Shown here: piece after piece, positions 23,563-33,000 of the stretch
Position numbering within the stretch: position 1 is the stretch's first letter
Layout of the letters: each line of letters begins with the position of its first letter
Source: Candidatus Poribacteria bacterium
Lineage (GTDB): Bacteria; Poribacteria; WGA-4E; WGA-3G
Length of the DNA: 35,944 bases
NCBI GenBank assembly: GCA_028820845.1
Contig: JAPPII010000125.1
Location: 1-35,944 of the forward strand
Reading direction: 5' to 3'
Notes under the pieces: model-generated
Database searches by the model: none
Told to the model about the DNA's origin: nothing
What the model saw: the letters and a program-made list of their open reading frames with translations, nothing else
Position numbers and translations under genes: made by a program

Positions 23563-25683
23563 TTATGCCTTCTTCTCTGCAAGCGCAGTGAGAATCTTAT
23601 CGGGTGTTAGTGGCAATTCTCGAATTCGCACGCCAATTGCGTTGTAAACGGCGTTGGCGATGGCACCCGGTGTTGGGATACATGGTGGTTCACCAACGCC
23701 TGTAACCCTGCGGTGTGTATCGAAAACGATGGATTTAATCTCAGGGATCTCAAGGGTTCCGGGGACTTTGTAGTCCTCAAGGTTTGCGTTGAGCATCCGT
23801 CCGGTGTATGGATCCATGAATCGCTCTTCGAGTATTGCTTGACCTAATCCCATGATGACACCACCATTAATCTGGCTCTCCGTGGTCAGACGGTTAATTG
23901 CCAGTCCGCAATCTTGAACAGCGACAATTTTGATGACTCTGAGAGCACCGGTCTCAGTATCGACTTCAACTTCAGCGAACTGCGTGCCAGCTGCGCCATT
24001 TTGGCGGAGCTCTTCATCCCAATGTCCACCTTCACTGATGCTTTCCATACCGAGTTGTCCAGTTGCCTGTTCCCATGTGATCGTCTTTGTTCTATCGGAA
24101 ACGACGTAAATCGTTCCAGTGCCGACGCGGAGATCATCGACAGGTGCCTCAAGCAGAGGAGCGATACGCTCGAACAATTTCCGTTTTGCCGCTTCAGCTG
24201 CGGTTTTAATAACGGGTGCGACAGATGGCGTTGTTTGACTACCGCCGCTACCACCAGAGGGTAGTCCTGGTCCGCTGTCACCAACCTTTACCATGATGTC
24301 GGTCGTGTTGAGTCCAAGTTCTTCGGCGACAATAATCGCGATGACAGTACGAACACCGGTACCAATGTCTTGTGTTCCAGTGACTGCTTCGACAGTACCA
24401 TCGGAATTGATGGTAACGCGTGCTTCTGTGCCGCGTCCACCGCCGCCACCCCATAGACCGCTTCCGACCCCGATACCTCGTTTTTTGATACCTGTGCCGG
24501 ATCCGGGTACGTTATTGCGGCGATGCCAACCAATTTCTTGGGCACCGAGCGTGTACTGTGCTTGGCGTACTTCGTTTGCATCGTTAATGCGTCGGAACTC
24601 TAATGGATTCATCCCAAGTTTTTCGGCGAGTTCATCCATCAGGGAGTCCATGGCGAATGAGGCTTGTGGATGTCCTGGCGCGCGCATTGCGCGTTGGTTT
24701 CCAGCATTAACAGCGACATTCACTCTTTCAGTGCGCAGGTTTGGGACGTGATAAACGTAAGGTGCTTGGAAACCGGCACCACTACTGATACCGCCTGTGC
24801 CGTGTCCCTTCATATCGTAAGCGATGAGACGTCCGTCGCGCGTCACCCCTGCTCGGACGTTTTGTGTCATTGAGGGACGGTTGCCAGCGACCAGATGCTC
24901 GGCTTTACGGGTTAACATTAACTTTACGGCTTTACCGGTGATACGTGCTAATTCAGCAGCGGCGCGTCCTTCTATGCCGGGACCGAATTTACTGCCAAAC
25001 CCACCGCCCATGTGTTCCGTGATGACTCTGACTTGGTTTGCCGGTAGTTCAAAGTGTTGTGCGAAGTCGTTGCGGGTTCCGAAAACGCCCTGTGTTGATG
25101 CCCAAACGGTCAAGTTTTGTTCATCTTCCCATTCGACGACGTGTCCGTGTGTTTCTAAACAGACGTGTGTCTGAACAGGTGTGTGATAGGTGGCTTCTAC
25201 CTCGACAGCGGCTTCGGCGAATCCTGCTTCGAGGTTGCCGTCTTCTCTGATGTTGGGATCGCTCTGGTTGCCTGCCCAATCCTCTCGGATTTGTGGCGCG
25301 CCGTCCGCCATAGCATCTTCTTCCGTGACGACGTGTGGTAACTCCTCCAGCTCGACATGAATGAGCCGAGTTGCGTCTTTGGCGATGTCATCTGTTTCCG
25401 CTGCGACAGCGGCAATTTCTTGCCCTTGGTAGCGGAGTTTATTTCCGATTTCAATGAGCGGTATAACTGCTTTAACCCCGGGAAGGGCTTCTGCTTCGCT
25501 TGTATCGACACCCATAACGGTTGCGTGTGCGACTTCAGAACGCAAAATGCGTCCGTAAAGCATGCCCGGTCGGTTGATGTCAAAAGTATATTTCGCTTTT
25601 CCAGTGACCTTGTCCTTGCCGGACAAACGGTTTATCCGTTTGCCGATAAGGCGCGATTCACTTGCTTCTCCCCATGATGCCAT
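23563..25683 (-). CDS. Xanthine dehydrogenase family molybdopterin-binding subunit
   Basis: A 706-residue protein from ATG 25683, which is preceded by AGGAGG at 7 bases; an upstream start would add 10 residues and lacks a site. The first domain (RINRLSGKDKVTGKAKYTFD) is the small a/b hammerhead; HMGGGFGSKF and the SGGSGGSQTTP segment bind the molybdopterin, and the conserved catalytic glutamate is about E665 in VGEPP near the C-terminus. No signal peptide, so it would be exported by hitch-hiking on the Tat-bearing subunit. Substrate is probably an aldehyde or N-heterocycle, oxidised with water. It forms a complex with the genes on either side. Confidence 0.92.
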   Translation of the reverse strand: MASWGEASESRLIGKRINRLSGKDKVTGKAKYTFDINRPGMLYGRILRSEVAHATVMGVDTSEAEALPGVKAVIPLIEIGNKLRYQGQEIAAVAAETDDIAKDATRLIHVELEELPHVVTEEDAMADGAPQIREDWAGNQSDPNIREDGNLEAGFAEAAVEVEATYHTPVQTHVCLETHGHVVEWEDEQNLTVWASTQGVFGTRNDFAQHFELPANQVRVITEHMGGGFGSKFGPGIEGRAAAELARITGKAVKLMLTRKAEHLVAGNRPSMTQNVRAGVTRDGRLIAYDMKGHGTGGISSGAGFQAPYVYHVPNLRTERVNVAVNAGNQRAMRAPGHPQASFAMDSLMDELAEKLGMNPLEFRRINDANEVRQAQYTLGAQEIGWHRRNNVPGSGTGIKKRGIGVGSGLWGGGGGRGTEARVTINSDGTVEAVTGTQDIGTGVRTVIAIIVAEELGLNTTDIMVKVGDSGPGLPSGGSGGSQTTPSVAPVIKTAAEAAKRKLFERIAPLLEAPVDDLRVGTGTIYVVSDRTKTITWEQATGQLGMESISEGGHWDEELRQNGAAGTQFAEVEVDTETGALRVIKIVAVQDCGLAINRLTTESQINGGVIMGLGQAILEERFMDPYTGRMLNANLEDYKVPGTLEIPEIKSIVFDTHRRVTGVGEPPCIPTPGAIANAVYNAIGVRIRELPLTPDKILTALAEKKA

Positions 25684-25757
25684 GCTTTTTCCTCCTATAA
25701 ATGACTGCTCCAATAGGACGACAGCCTGCTGTGTCCTGTCAAATAAGGCAATAGGAA

Positions 25758-26393
25758 TTACATCTTATCTGATGCAGTTTTGACAGCATCAAAAATGAAC
25801 GGATACGTTCCGCAGCGACACGTGTTGCCAGACAGACCGGTTTTGATTTCTTCAAGGGTCGGTTGTTTGTTCTCGTTCAACAGTGCTGCAGATGAGACGA
25901 TAAAACCGGGCGTGCAGAATCCGCACATGAGGGCATCGTGTTTGATGAATGCCTCTTGGACCGGGTGCAAGGCGTCTCCGTTTGCTAATCCCTCAACGGT
26001 TGTTATCTTCTTGCCTTGGGCATCGATTGCAAGCATCATGCAAGCGTAAACCGACTTGCCGTCTACCATAACGGTGCATCCACCGCATTCGCCTCGGTCG
26101 CAAATGAGTTTAGAACCCGTCAAGTCAACATTGTTTCCACTTGTATCGATTCCATCTCGTAAAACTGTCAAGAGTGTTGTGCGCGCTTCAACTTCAACTT
26201 CATACATTTTCTCGTTGATATTGAGTTGAATGGTCGCGGTAGAAATAGCGTCGCCCGCTTGGGCTTCAGCGGCATTTTCGCTGCCAATGAGGACGCTGGG
26301 TACGACGGTCGCGGCAACGGTACCGGTGCCTACACCCTTCAAGAAGCTCCGGCGCGAGATGCTTGTACCCTGTTTTTTTTCTTTATCCGACAT
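25758..26393 (-). CDS. Tat-exported (2Fe-2S)-binding subunit of the Mo oxidoreductase (PaoA/YagT-like)
   Basis: A 211-residue protein with a twin-arginine signal (SRRSFLKG, 13-20) and a hydrophobic span to about residue 46, so the complex should work in the periplasm. The plant-type ferredoxin domain has C98, C103, C106 and C118 (ICDRGECGGC); the helical domain has C157, C160, C192 and C194 (CGFCTPG and TCRCG). It is first in the operon, in the order 2Fe-2S, Mo, FAD, small Cys protein; E. coli paoABC instead has Fe-S, FAD, Mo. A strong promoter lies about 120 bases upstream. No maturation (PaoD/XdhC) gene is in the window. Confidence 0.92.
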   Translation of the reverse strand: MSDKEKKQGTSISRRSFLKGVGTGTVAATVVPSVLIGSENAAEAQAGDAISTATIQLNINEKMYEVEVEARTTLLTVLRDGIDTSGNNVDLTGSKLICDRGECGGCTVMVDGKSVYACMMLAIDAQGKKITTVEGLANGDALHPVQEAFIKHDALMCGFCTPGFIVSSAALLNENKQPTLEEIKTGLSGNTCRCGTYPFIFDAVKTASDKM

Positions 26394-26514
26394 GCGTTGC
26401 CTCCTTCAATCGTGCGAATGTAAAACAAAGGCAAATTGTGCTTTCATATCACAATTTGGATTAAAATTGTATTTATCGCATTCGTTAGTTAATTCGTTGT
26501 CTATCGGTTTCCTC

Positions 26515-26543
26515 AGTATAGCAAAAATGACTTTTTTTATCAA
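26515..26543 (-). promoter_or_regulatory. Sigma-70 promoter of the Mo oxidoreductase operon
   Basis: On the minus strand, TTGATA (26538-26543), 17-base spacer, TATACT (26515-26520). Confidence 0.6.
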
Positions 26544-26709
26544 TAAAAAAAACGAGTACAGCACAATTAAGTTTCGATCTTTAGTTAGGAGGTGGAAGGT
26601 TAAAAATCTGATGGCTTGACGCGCGAGTCCGTCATGTCAGGTTTGGTATGGTTGCAAACCAGATTCCCAATTTTTATAAAAATCACTATTTATGATTCTG
26701 AAAAATTGA

Positions 26710-26739
26710 TTGGCAATTTTTATCGGAATGGGGTATCAT
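26710..26739 (+). promoter_or_regulatory. Possible thioredoxin promoter
   Basis: TTGGCA (26710-26715), 18-base spacer, TATCAT (26734-26739), about 98 bases before the trxA start. Confidence 0.4.
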
Positions 26740-26836
26740 ATTAATAGGTTGACGGACTCATCAGAGCAATTGCTCAAGCGGAAATATTATAAAAAGGCGG
26801 TTCTGCCTACTAAACTCTAAGTGAAAAGGAGCTATC

Positions 26837-27169
26837 ATGGCTGCGAATACGTTTGAAATTACTGACGATACATTTGAAGGAATGGTGATTCAATCGGAGA
26901 TACCGGTTGTTGTTGACTTTTGGGCGGAGTGGTGTGGACCCTGCAAAATGATTGCACCGGTCTTGGAGGAACTCGCCGCTGAAAATGCGGACACCTTCAA
27001 GGTTGCAAAACTGAATGTTGATGACAATCGCCAGACCGCGATGCGCTTCAGTGTACGGAGTATCCCGACCTTACTTGTGTTTAAAGACGGCAAAGAGCAA
27101 CCAGCGGGTCAGATTGTCGGCGCAATGCCTAAAGACGTACTCAAGAAGAAAATCTTAGACACACTATAA
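26837..27169 (+). CDS. trxA: Thioredoxin
   Basis: A 110-residue cytoplasmic thioredoxin of normal length. The active site WCGPCK has C33 and C36; VVVDFWAEWCGPCKMIAP and the cis-proline segment RSIPTLLVFKDGK are both canonical. It reduces disulfides in ribonucleotide reductase and other proteins. AAGGAG lies 8 bases before the ATG. A hairpin with a T-rich tail follows, so it seems to be a single-gene unit. Confidence 0.96.
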   Translation: MAANTFEITDDTFEGMVIQSEIPVVVDFWAEWCGPCKMIAPVLEELAAENADTFKVAKLNVDDNRQTAMRFSVRSIPTLLVFKDGKEQPAGQIVGAMPKDVLKKKILDTL

Positions 27170-27205
27170 GCACCAACATCGTGTAATTATACACCTCTGG
27201 GAAAT

Positions 27206-27256
27206 GGAAGATTGGGAGAATGAGATATTCTTTTCCATTCTTCCTATCTTTTTCTC
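27206..27256 (+). terminator. Probable rho-independent terminator after trxA
   Basis: GGAAGATTGG (27206-27215) pairs with CCATTCTTCC (27235-27244) with one mismatch, and inside it AGAAT (27217-27221) pairs with ATTCT (27227-27231). A T-rich stretch (CTTTTTCTC) follows. Confidence 0.55.
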
Positions 27257-27258
27257 TT

Positions 27259-27350
27259 TAGGACTTACGCAAAAGTATAGAATTTGGTTTATCAGAGTGC
27301 GATCGGTGCGGTTAGGAAACCGCACCTACCAGTGGAGTGCGTAAGTCCTA
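27259..27350. repeat. 92-bp element bounded by perfect 13-bp inverted repeats
   Basis: TAGGACTTACGCA (27259-27271) and TGCGTAAGTCCTA (27338-27350) are exact reverse complements. The GGTGCGGTT hairpin repeat lies inside (27305-27326). The ends resemble those of small non-coding MITEs. It sits just before the waaA coding region and stops 19 bases short of its best start codon. Confidence 0.75.
27305..27326. repeat. GGTGCGGTT/AACCGCACC hairpin repeat, copy 3
   Basis: GGTGCGGTT (27305-27313), loop AGGA, AACCGCACC (27318-27326), then TACC; the 26 bases match the copy at 8473-8498 exactly. It is nested within the 92-bp element. Confidence 0.8.
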
Positions 27351-27369
27351 TGTCTTTTTAAAGTTTGCT

Positions 27370-28686
27370 ATGTTCTGGCAATTCATTTATAACACGCTTG
27401 TTGTTCCTGCCATGTTCATCGGCTTTCACGGCGCGGGATGTTGCAATCCTAAAATTCAGGAAGGGATTAAGGGGCGAAAAAACGTATTTGCGGAACTGAC
27501 GCACCAACTCCAAACTGCACGACCTTTGGAAAAGACGGTCTGGTTTCATTTTACCTCTGTCGGTGAATTTGAGCAGGCAAAACCGCTCATCGAAGCGATT
27601 TATGCAGACACCCGGATTGTTTTAACTTTTTTTTCGCCATCGGTTGCCCCGAATGCCCGATCCTATCCGTACGCTGATGCTGCTGTTTATCTTCCCCTTG
27701 ACACACCTCGAAACGCTGAATATTTGATGCAACGCATTGAACCTGCGTTGATAGTTTTTTCAAAATTCGATATTTGGCCCAACCTCGTTTGGAAAGCCTC
27801 TAAACGCAATATTCCGATTATTGTGGTTGCAGGAACCTTGCACGCCGAATCGAAAAGGCTCTCACGTTTTGCGAAGCCGTTTTTTCGGAGTGTACATCGG
27901 CATATCCAAGTGCATTGTGCGATTTCAGAGGCAGATGCGGCGCGTTTTCAGGAACTTTGCTCGCCAACGCATGAGATTGTTGTCACCGGTGACACTCGCT
28001 ACGAGCAGGTCTACCGACGGGCAACTGCTGTTGATCCTGATACTGAATTTTTCTACGGACAAGGGACTTTAGGGCGTGGCTTGCAAGCCCATATTGCAAC
28101 GGAACGTCCTATTCTCATCGCCGGTAGCACTTATACGGAAGATGAGAAGGTCTTATTACCGGCTTACCAGCTCCTACGCGAAAGTATTCCTGAAGATTTT
28201 CCGCACCTGATTTTGGTCCCACACGAACCGACACCTGAACGGATAAAGGAAATTCGTGAGCGTCTGGAACGGGCGAAATTAGCACACATCTGCTTTTCGG
28301 AGCTCACACCTGAGACAGATTTATCGGCGATGGATGTTCTTGTTGTTGACAAAGTAGGACTTCTGGCGAAGTTATATGCGTTGGCGGATATAGCGTTTGT
28401 CGGTGGGAGTTTTCGTGGGAGTGTTCATAACGTGATGGAGCCTGCTGCGATGGCGAAACCTGTTATCTTTGGTCGGGCGATCCAGAATGCGCATGAGGCA
28501 TCTCTGCTTGTGGATCGGGGTGGTGCGAAATTGATTCATGACGCACAACAATTGACAGATGCAATTATGGTGTGGCTAAAGAATAACGCGGCGCGGACGA
28601 AAGCAGGTAGCATCGGAAAACAATTGATTGAGGAGAATTTGGGAGCGGTCGAGCGGACTTTGGTGCATTTGCGGAGGTACGTGTGA
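27370..28686 (+). CDS. waaA: 3-deoxy-D-manno-octulosonic acid (Kdo) transferase
   Basis: A 438-residue GT30-type glycosyltransferase that moves Kdo from CMP-Kdo to lipid A precursor at the inner membrane. It opens with FWQFIYNTLVVPAMFIGF, the usual N-terminal membrane anchor. VWFHFTSVGEFEQAKPLIE carries the conserved acceptor-side Glu, and FVGGSF...VHNVMEPAAMAKPVIFG carries the conserved HN.(M/L)EPA donor-binding motif (GHN in most members, VHN here). Start at ATG 27370 fits the family; a GTG at 27337 lies within the repeat. I see no good ribosome site, probably because the repeat element replaced the leader. Its stop is 2 bases from that of the convergent gene. Confidence 0.88.
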   Translation: MFWQFIYNTLVVPAMFIGFHGAGCCNPKIQEGIKGRKNVFAELTHQLQTARPLEKTVWFHFTSVGEFEQAKPLIEAIYADTRIVLTFFSPSVAPNARSYPYADAAVYLPLDTPRNAEYLMQRIEPALIVFSKFDIWPNLVWKASKRNIPIIVVAGTLHAESKRLSRFAKPFFRSVHRHIQVHCAISEADAARFQELCSPTHEIVVTGDTRYEQVYRRATAVDPDTEFFYGQGTLGRGLQAHIATERPILIAGSTYTEDEKVLLPAYQLLRESIPEDFPHLILVPHEPTPERIKEIRERLERAKLAHICFSELTPETDLSAMDVLVVDKVGLLAKLYALADIAFVGGSFRGSVHNVMEPAAMAKPVIFGRAIQNAHEASLLVDRGGAKLIHDAQQLTDAIMVWLKNNAARTKAGSIGKQLIEENLGAVERTLVHLRRYV

Positions 28687-28688
28687 GG

Positions 28689-29279
28689 TTATGTAAGCGG
28701 TGGTTGGGAAGGCTTGGTACGGATTCCAATGGCAGGTGATTCTTGTCTTAATAACGCTAAAAAGTCTTGAGATGCGTACTGGACCAAAGGACTTAGATTT
28801 TGTAAGTTCTCTGGGACTTTTACAATGACAACACTGGATTCTTGCCCATCAATTAACCAAAGAGTTGTGAGGAAAAAAGTAGGTATTTCAAGAATCCGAA
28901 CTAAAGGGTTGGTCTCTACTTCTGTATCAATCCAGCGAATAGCGTCATCAACTGCTTTGGCAAAATTACCTTTTAATATTTGCGTAACGCTCCAATCTGA
29001 AGAATTACCGTCAGACACTACAGCACGGACTACACCCTCGGGTTTGCCATCAATCCATATTTGGGAGTGCCAACGAAGTGTATCCTGAGCGAGTTCCAAC
29101 AGATTATCGTTGCCTGTATTAATTGCATCAGTTGACAAAAACCACACGGGGAATGTTTCTGTTAACGCTGCCAAAGGTTGGCGTTGTGTTACATTGTTAT
29201 CAAGTGATGGATACAATCTGCCAACCTGTTTGGCAATAGCGTCCAAAGCATCATCTGGTAACGTTTGAACGTGAGCCAT
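28689..29279 (-). CDS. Hypothetical protein coupled to the cysteine peptidase gene
   Basis: A 196-residue soluble protein from ATG 29279, chosen because AGAGG, formed by the end of the upstream gene, lies 8 bases before it; a longer frame to 29330 is inside that gene. It has no signal peptide or membrane span. WFLSTDAINTGNDNLLELAQDT and FFLTTLWLIDGQESSVVIVKVPE look like an alpha/beta fold, but I do not recognise a family. Start lies 4 bases past the peptidase stop, so translation is probably coupled. It could be a substrate, inhibitor or partner of the peptidase. Confidence 0.65.
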   Translation of the reverse strand: MAHVQTLPDDALDAIAKQVGRLYPSLDNNVTQRQPLAALTETFPVWFLSTDAINTGNDNLLELAQDTLRWHSQIWIDGKPEGVVRAVVSDGNSSDWSVTQILKGNFAKAVDDAIRWIDTEVETNPLVRILEIPTFFLTTLWLIDGQESSVVIVKVPENLQNLSPLVQYASQDFLALLRQESPAIGIRTKPSQPPLT

Positions 29280-29283
29280 TTGT

Positions 29284-29850
29284 TTACCTCTGAATCTCGA
29301 TCCAAGTATAGCTCCAATCGCCTTCTCCATACGGAGTTAGCAATTCGGAATAAGCGACAAGCCCAGACATAGTTGTAGGGCTGTCCGCTGGATCGTTTAC
29401 ATGCACAAATTCTTCCTTGTCCTCAATACGCCATCCCCGTACGATAACCGAATGCCCTGGTTTTTCCCAATCTCTCCAGAAGTATACGACTTCAACCGGA
29501 TGATCAGCATCAATTTCTGACTGCAACTCGGAAAAAGGCACGGCATCTTCTACAAATTTGCTATGTATATGCTTACGTGAATACAGATTTGAAATATCTC
29601 GTGTCTCACATGGACGGTTGCAGTTTGGGCTGGAGGGAACGGAGCAACATTCAGTCCTATTAAAAAGTTTATTTGCCAATTCGCATTGTTGAGTAGCAGA
29701 CTCGTTATAATAACGAATAACCATTTCAGCACAGGCAGCCCAACACCAATTGGATTGTTCTTGTATTATCTGAGGAACATTTATGATTTTCTCATTAGGA
29801 GACGGTTCCCGGAAATTGATTGACTTTCCTTCTTTAACTCTTAGAGGCAC
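29284..29850 (-). CDS. Papain-like cysteine peptidase (AvrRpt2/C70, C39-like)
   Basis: A 188-residue protein that matches the papain-fold pattern: NWCWAACAEM with catalytic C36, GHSVIVRGW with H133, and VNDPADS with D153. Upstream glutamines Q28 and Q32 are candidates for the oxyanion hole. Cysteines at about 56, 68, 69, 77 and 81 are an added cluster not needed for catalysis. There is no signal peptide. Family members include effectors, bacteriocin-processing enzymes and many unknown proteins. It has its own strong promoter and lies just downstream of the Zorya genes, 223 bases from zorD, with an unknown gene coupled behind it. Confidence 0.8.
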   Translation of the reverse strand: MPLRVKEGKSINFREPSPNEKIINVPQIIQEQSNWCWAACAEMVIRYYNESATQQCELANKLFNRTECCSVPSSPNCNRPCETRDISNLYSRKHIHSKFVEDAVPFSELQSEIDADHPVEVVYFWRDWEKPGHSVIVRGWRIEDKEEFVHVNDPADSPTTMSGLVAYSELLTPYGEGDWSYTWIEIQR

Positions 29851-29975
29851 CTCGTTTTCCTTTCGCAGTAATCAAGAGTTCGCTAAGTTGTGAGCGCAGG
29901 CACGTCCAGAGTCCCATTCATACAAATTGGCGGTATAAAAACATTAGGCAAAATCCAACACAAATCGTTAGTGGA

Positions 29976-30005
29976 ATTATACTACAAAAAAGCAATTCTT
30001 GTCAA
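29976..30005 (-). promoter_or_regulatory. Near-consensus promoter of the peptidase pair
   Basis: On the minus strand, TTGACA (30000-30005), 18-base spacer, TATAAT (29976-29981). It lies about 125 bases upstream of the peptidase start and about 70 bases past the zorD stop, so the pair can be transcribed without the zor genes. Confidence 0.7.
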
Positions 30006-30073
30006 AAGTTTTGTTAGCAAATGGATGTGTAAATATTTTGTCAACTGTTTTGGCAATTGACCGTCGGGAACCC

Positions 30074-33000
30074 TTAATTTGTATAAAACTGACTTTTATT
30101 GACATCTTGCCATGTCACTGGATATTGTTTCAGATTTTGAACCAACCATTTGCGTTCGTACATTTGCACCTGCTCCGAACGACTGTATTGATGTGCAGGT
30201 TTGTTAAATTCACGGTTTGTAATGACTGCAAGTTGGAAGGTTGTCCCATGTTCTTTTTCGTAATACGATTTTGCTGCTAAAACCTCTTCTACAGCCTTAC
30301 AATCAGATTTTCCACCTGCTTGTCGATGCTTAGCCTGTATCAGCAGCCCACCAGTTTTGTTTCCACGCTGGCGAGCAACGACATCTGCGCCTTTGTCCCC
30401 CGAATGTGGCGTTAATACAACATAATATCCTTGCTTATCAAAAAGTGCAGCAACAAGTGCCTCAAAGAATCTCGGTTCAAGTTTGTCAACATCCTCTATT
30501 GTTAATGGTGAATTATTTTCGTTACTAACAGGTATTGACTGCAATTGTTCAAGGATTTCCTTAGGAGTCACTTCAGCTTGTTCGGTTGGGAACAGTGTGT
30601 CTTGTGAAAGTTGGCGTTTTCGCTCAAGAAGTTCGTGCAGAAGAACATCAAAGGTTTGGAATTCAGAATGAGTTGCCATGGGTAGGTAGATATGCACAGG
30701 TCGCTTCTGTCCAATGCGATAAACCCTGTCACTTGCCTGATCTTCTTTGGCAGGATTCCACCAGCGGCTATAGTGGATAACATGATTTGCTTCAGTAATA
30801 TTCAGACCTACACCAGCAGAGAGTGGTGACATGATAATAGCGTTAAAACCTGAAGCATCTTGAAAGCGGTCTACACTTTGTTGACGGCTCATTTTCATCG
30901 AATTTTCTCGTTGCGCGCTTCCTGGCGTATTGCCATTGACGATACAGACATCCTTCAAACCGAAATATTCACGAACGACATGTGCCAACAGACGTTGTGT
31001 TTTTCGACGTTCAGCAAACAGAATTACCTTCTCGTTAGCGTTGCGAATTTTTTCGAGCAATTGTACTGTCACTACCAGTTTGGCTGATTGTTCAATCAGT
31101 TCAATAATAGGTAAATGCTCCCATTGAGAATCTGCTAGCAAGGGATGATCTGATATGTCTCTCAGTTGGTGTAGGACTTGCAATATTTGATTACGCTGCT
31201 GGGGTCCTGCTGATCCACTGTTTTGTGTAGATTGAAGAGCTGCTTGGTAGCGTTCTGCCTGTATCAGTGGCATGTCTTGTTGACAATTTTCCACATGAAT
31301 GTGTTTTTCGGGCAGATCATCAAGAATATCTGTTTTTAGTCGTCTTTTGAGATAAACGCCAATGCGCTTACGAATCCGATCACCGAGGGCGCGAATGTCG
31401 GTTTCAGGTCTCTTGAGTGGTAGACAGAATTCATTGTTGAAATTTTTCGCACTATCAAGGTAGCCCGGTGCCACGAAGTCTGTGATGCACCATAAGTCCA
31501 TCAACGAGTTTTCAACGGGCGTGCCTGTCATAGCGAGACGAAAATCGGTTTTGAGTGCTTTCAGTGCATTTGTGACAAGTGTGCCGGGTGTCTTGATGCG
31601 TTGTGCTTCATCAATGACAACCGTTGCCCACGGAATTACACCTAAATCCAATTGAAAGTCTCGGACAGTCTCGTAGGTAGTTAGCACAACATCGGCGTTT
31701 TGGAGGCGTTTGACATCAAGCGCGCCTCGGCGTTTGCGTAATTCGCGGAGCCGTTCCACTCCTTCAATCTCTGGAATTTGGAGGTTGATTGCGTCGGATG
31801 GATCACATTTGAAGTCTTGCAATGCTTTTCCGTACAATGTAATAAAATCCAGTGAACCTTTGTCAAAAAACTTTGGATATTCCGCCGCCCAGTTTTCTAA
31901 CAGTGCAATCGGTGCGACAATAAGATATGGTTTTCTTTCTGGTTCTGATGAGCGGTGTTTCGCATGGTACCACTCCAGAAAACAGAGTACTTGTAGCGTT
32001 TTGCCGAGTCCCATGTCGTCGGCAAGTAAACCTCCCAGATAACCGTTCTCCCGAAGCTGCTGTGCCCATGCAAGACCTTCTTCTTGATGCGGCAGCAGCT
32101 TGACTCCTTGTTTTAGGTTTGGAGTAGATTCCAAGAGATGCCGAAAGGGTTCTTCGGCTTGTGAACTGGACGTTTTTTCAACGTAATCGGTCTCTTCGAT
32201 ATTTTCCTCAATAATTAAAACAGTGGTTTCCGATTTTTCTCCTTGGGCACGTGAGGGCTTCTTGCGGTGTTTGAGTTGTTTTTCGATGAATGGCAGATGT
32301 TTTTCTACATCAGAAACAGGAAGTTCTTGGCCTTGCCATTTAATCTGCTTTTGCCCTGTCCGTTTTGCTTCATGAACCGTTTGTTGTAGTTCTGTGAATT
32401 CTTCCTCGGTTTTAATATGAAGTTTTGTTCGTGTCCCGGATTTATCCTCGACCAAGATTCCAGGAATCCACTGACTTTTGTAGGGCGAAACGAAAGGATA
32501 GACTCTCGGTTTATAGATGCCGATTTCGCGAACACGCTCGCTGAAGGAAGGGGTTTCATCTGTTGGATCAAGTTCAATAACCTCTGGATCAAAATATAGT
32601 TGTGGGTGTTCTGCAATTTCTGCGAGTTGTTCACGTGAGACACGTCGATAGTGTTTAAAAGTTTGCAAAGCCTCTCTCTGTTTTTCTCGAAAGACAACAC
32701 GGGTTCGTCCTCCGTCTGGCTCTGAGAGGTTATATGTAATTTGTGGATCTGGAAATTTATCAAATGTATCTTCAAATTGTTTACTGTCAATGTCGGCTAT
32801 GTCAGGGATTATTTCAACACTGTCCCCGGATTCACGAAGACGCAAGCGAAGGGTTGTCGGTGCGACAACCTCCTCTTGGTTTAGATAATGTTCTAATGTG
32901 CTGCCAGTGCCTTTAGCAAGTCCTTTGATTTTTGCAAACTCAATCAGGTTTGCTTGGAAATTTTTGTCTGTTGTATTTCGTGTGTTGAACGCGTCCAATG

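Larger units (their letters stand above)
26394..26836. other. Divergent intergenic region, two promoters
   Basis: About 440 AT-rich bases between the leftward oxidoreductase operon and the rightward thioredoxin gene. It holds a leftward promoter (26515-26543) and a possible rightward one (26710-26739). I see no further gene or hairpin I can support. Confidence 0.6.
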
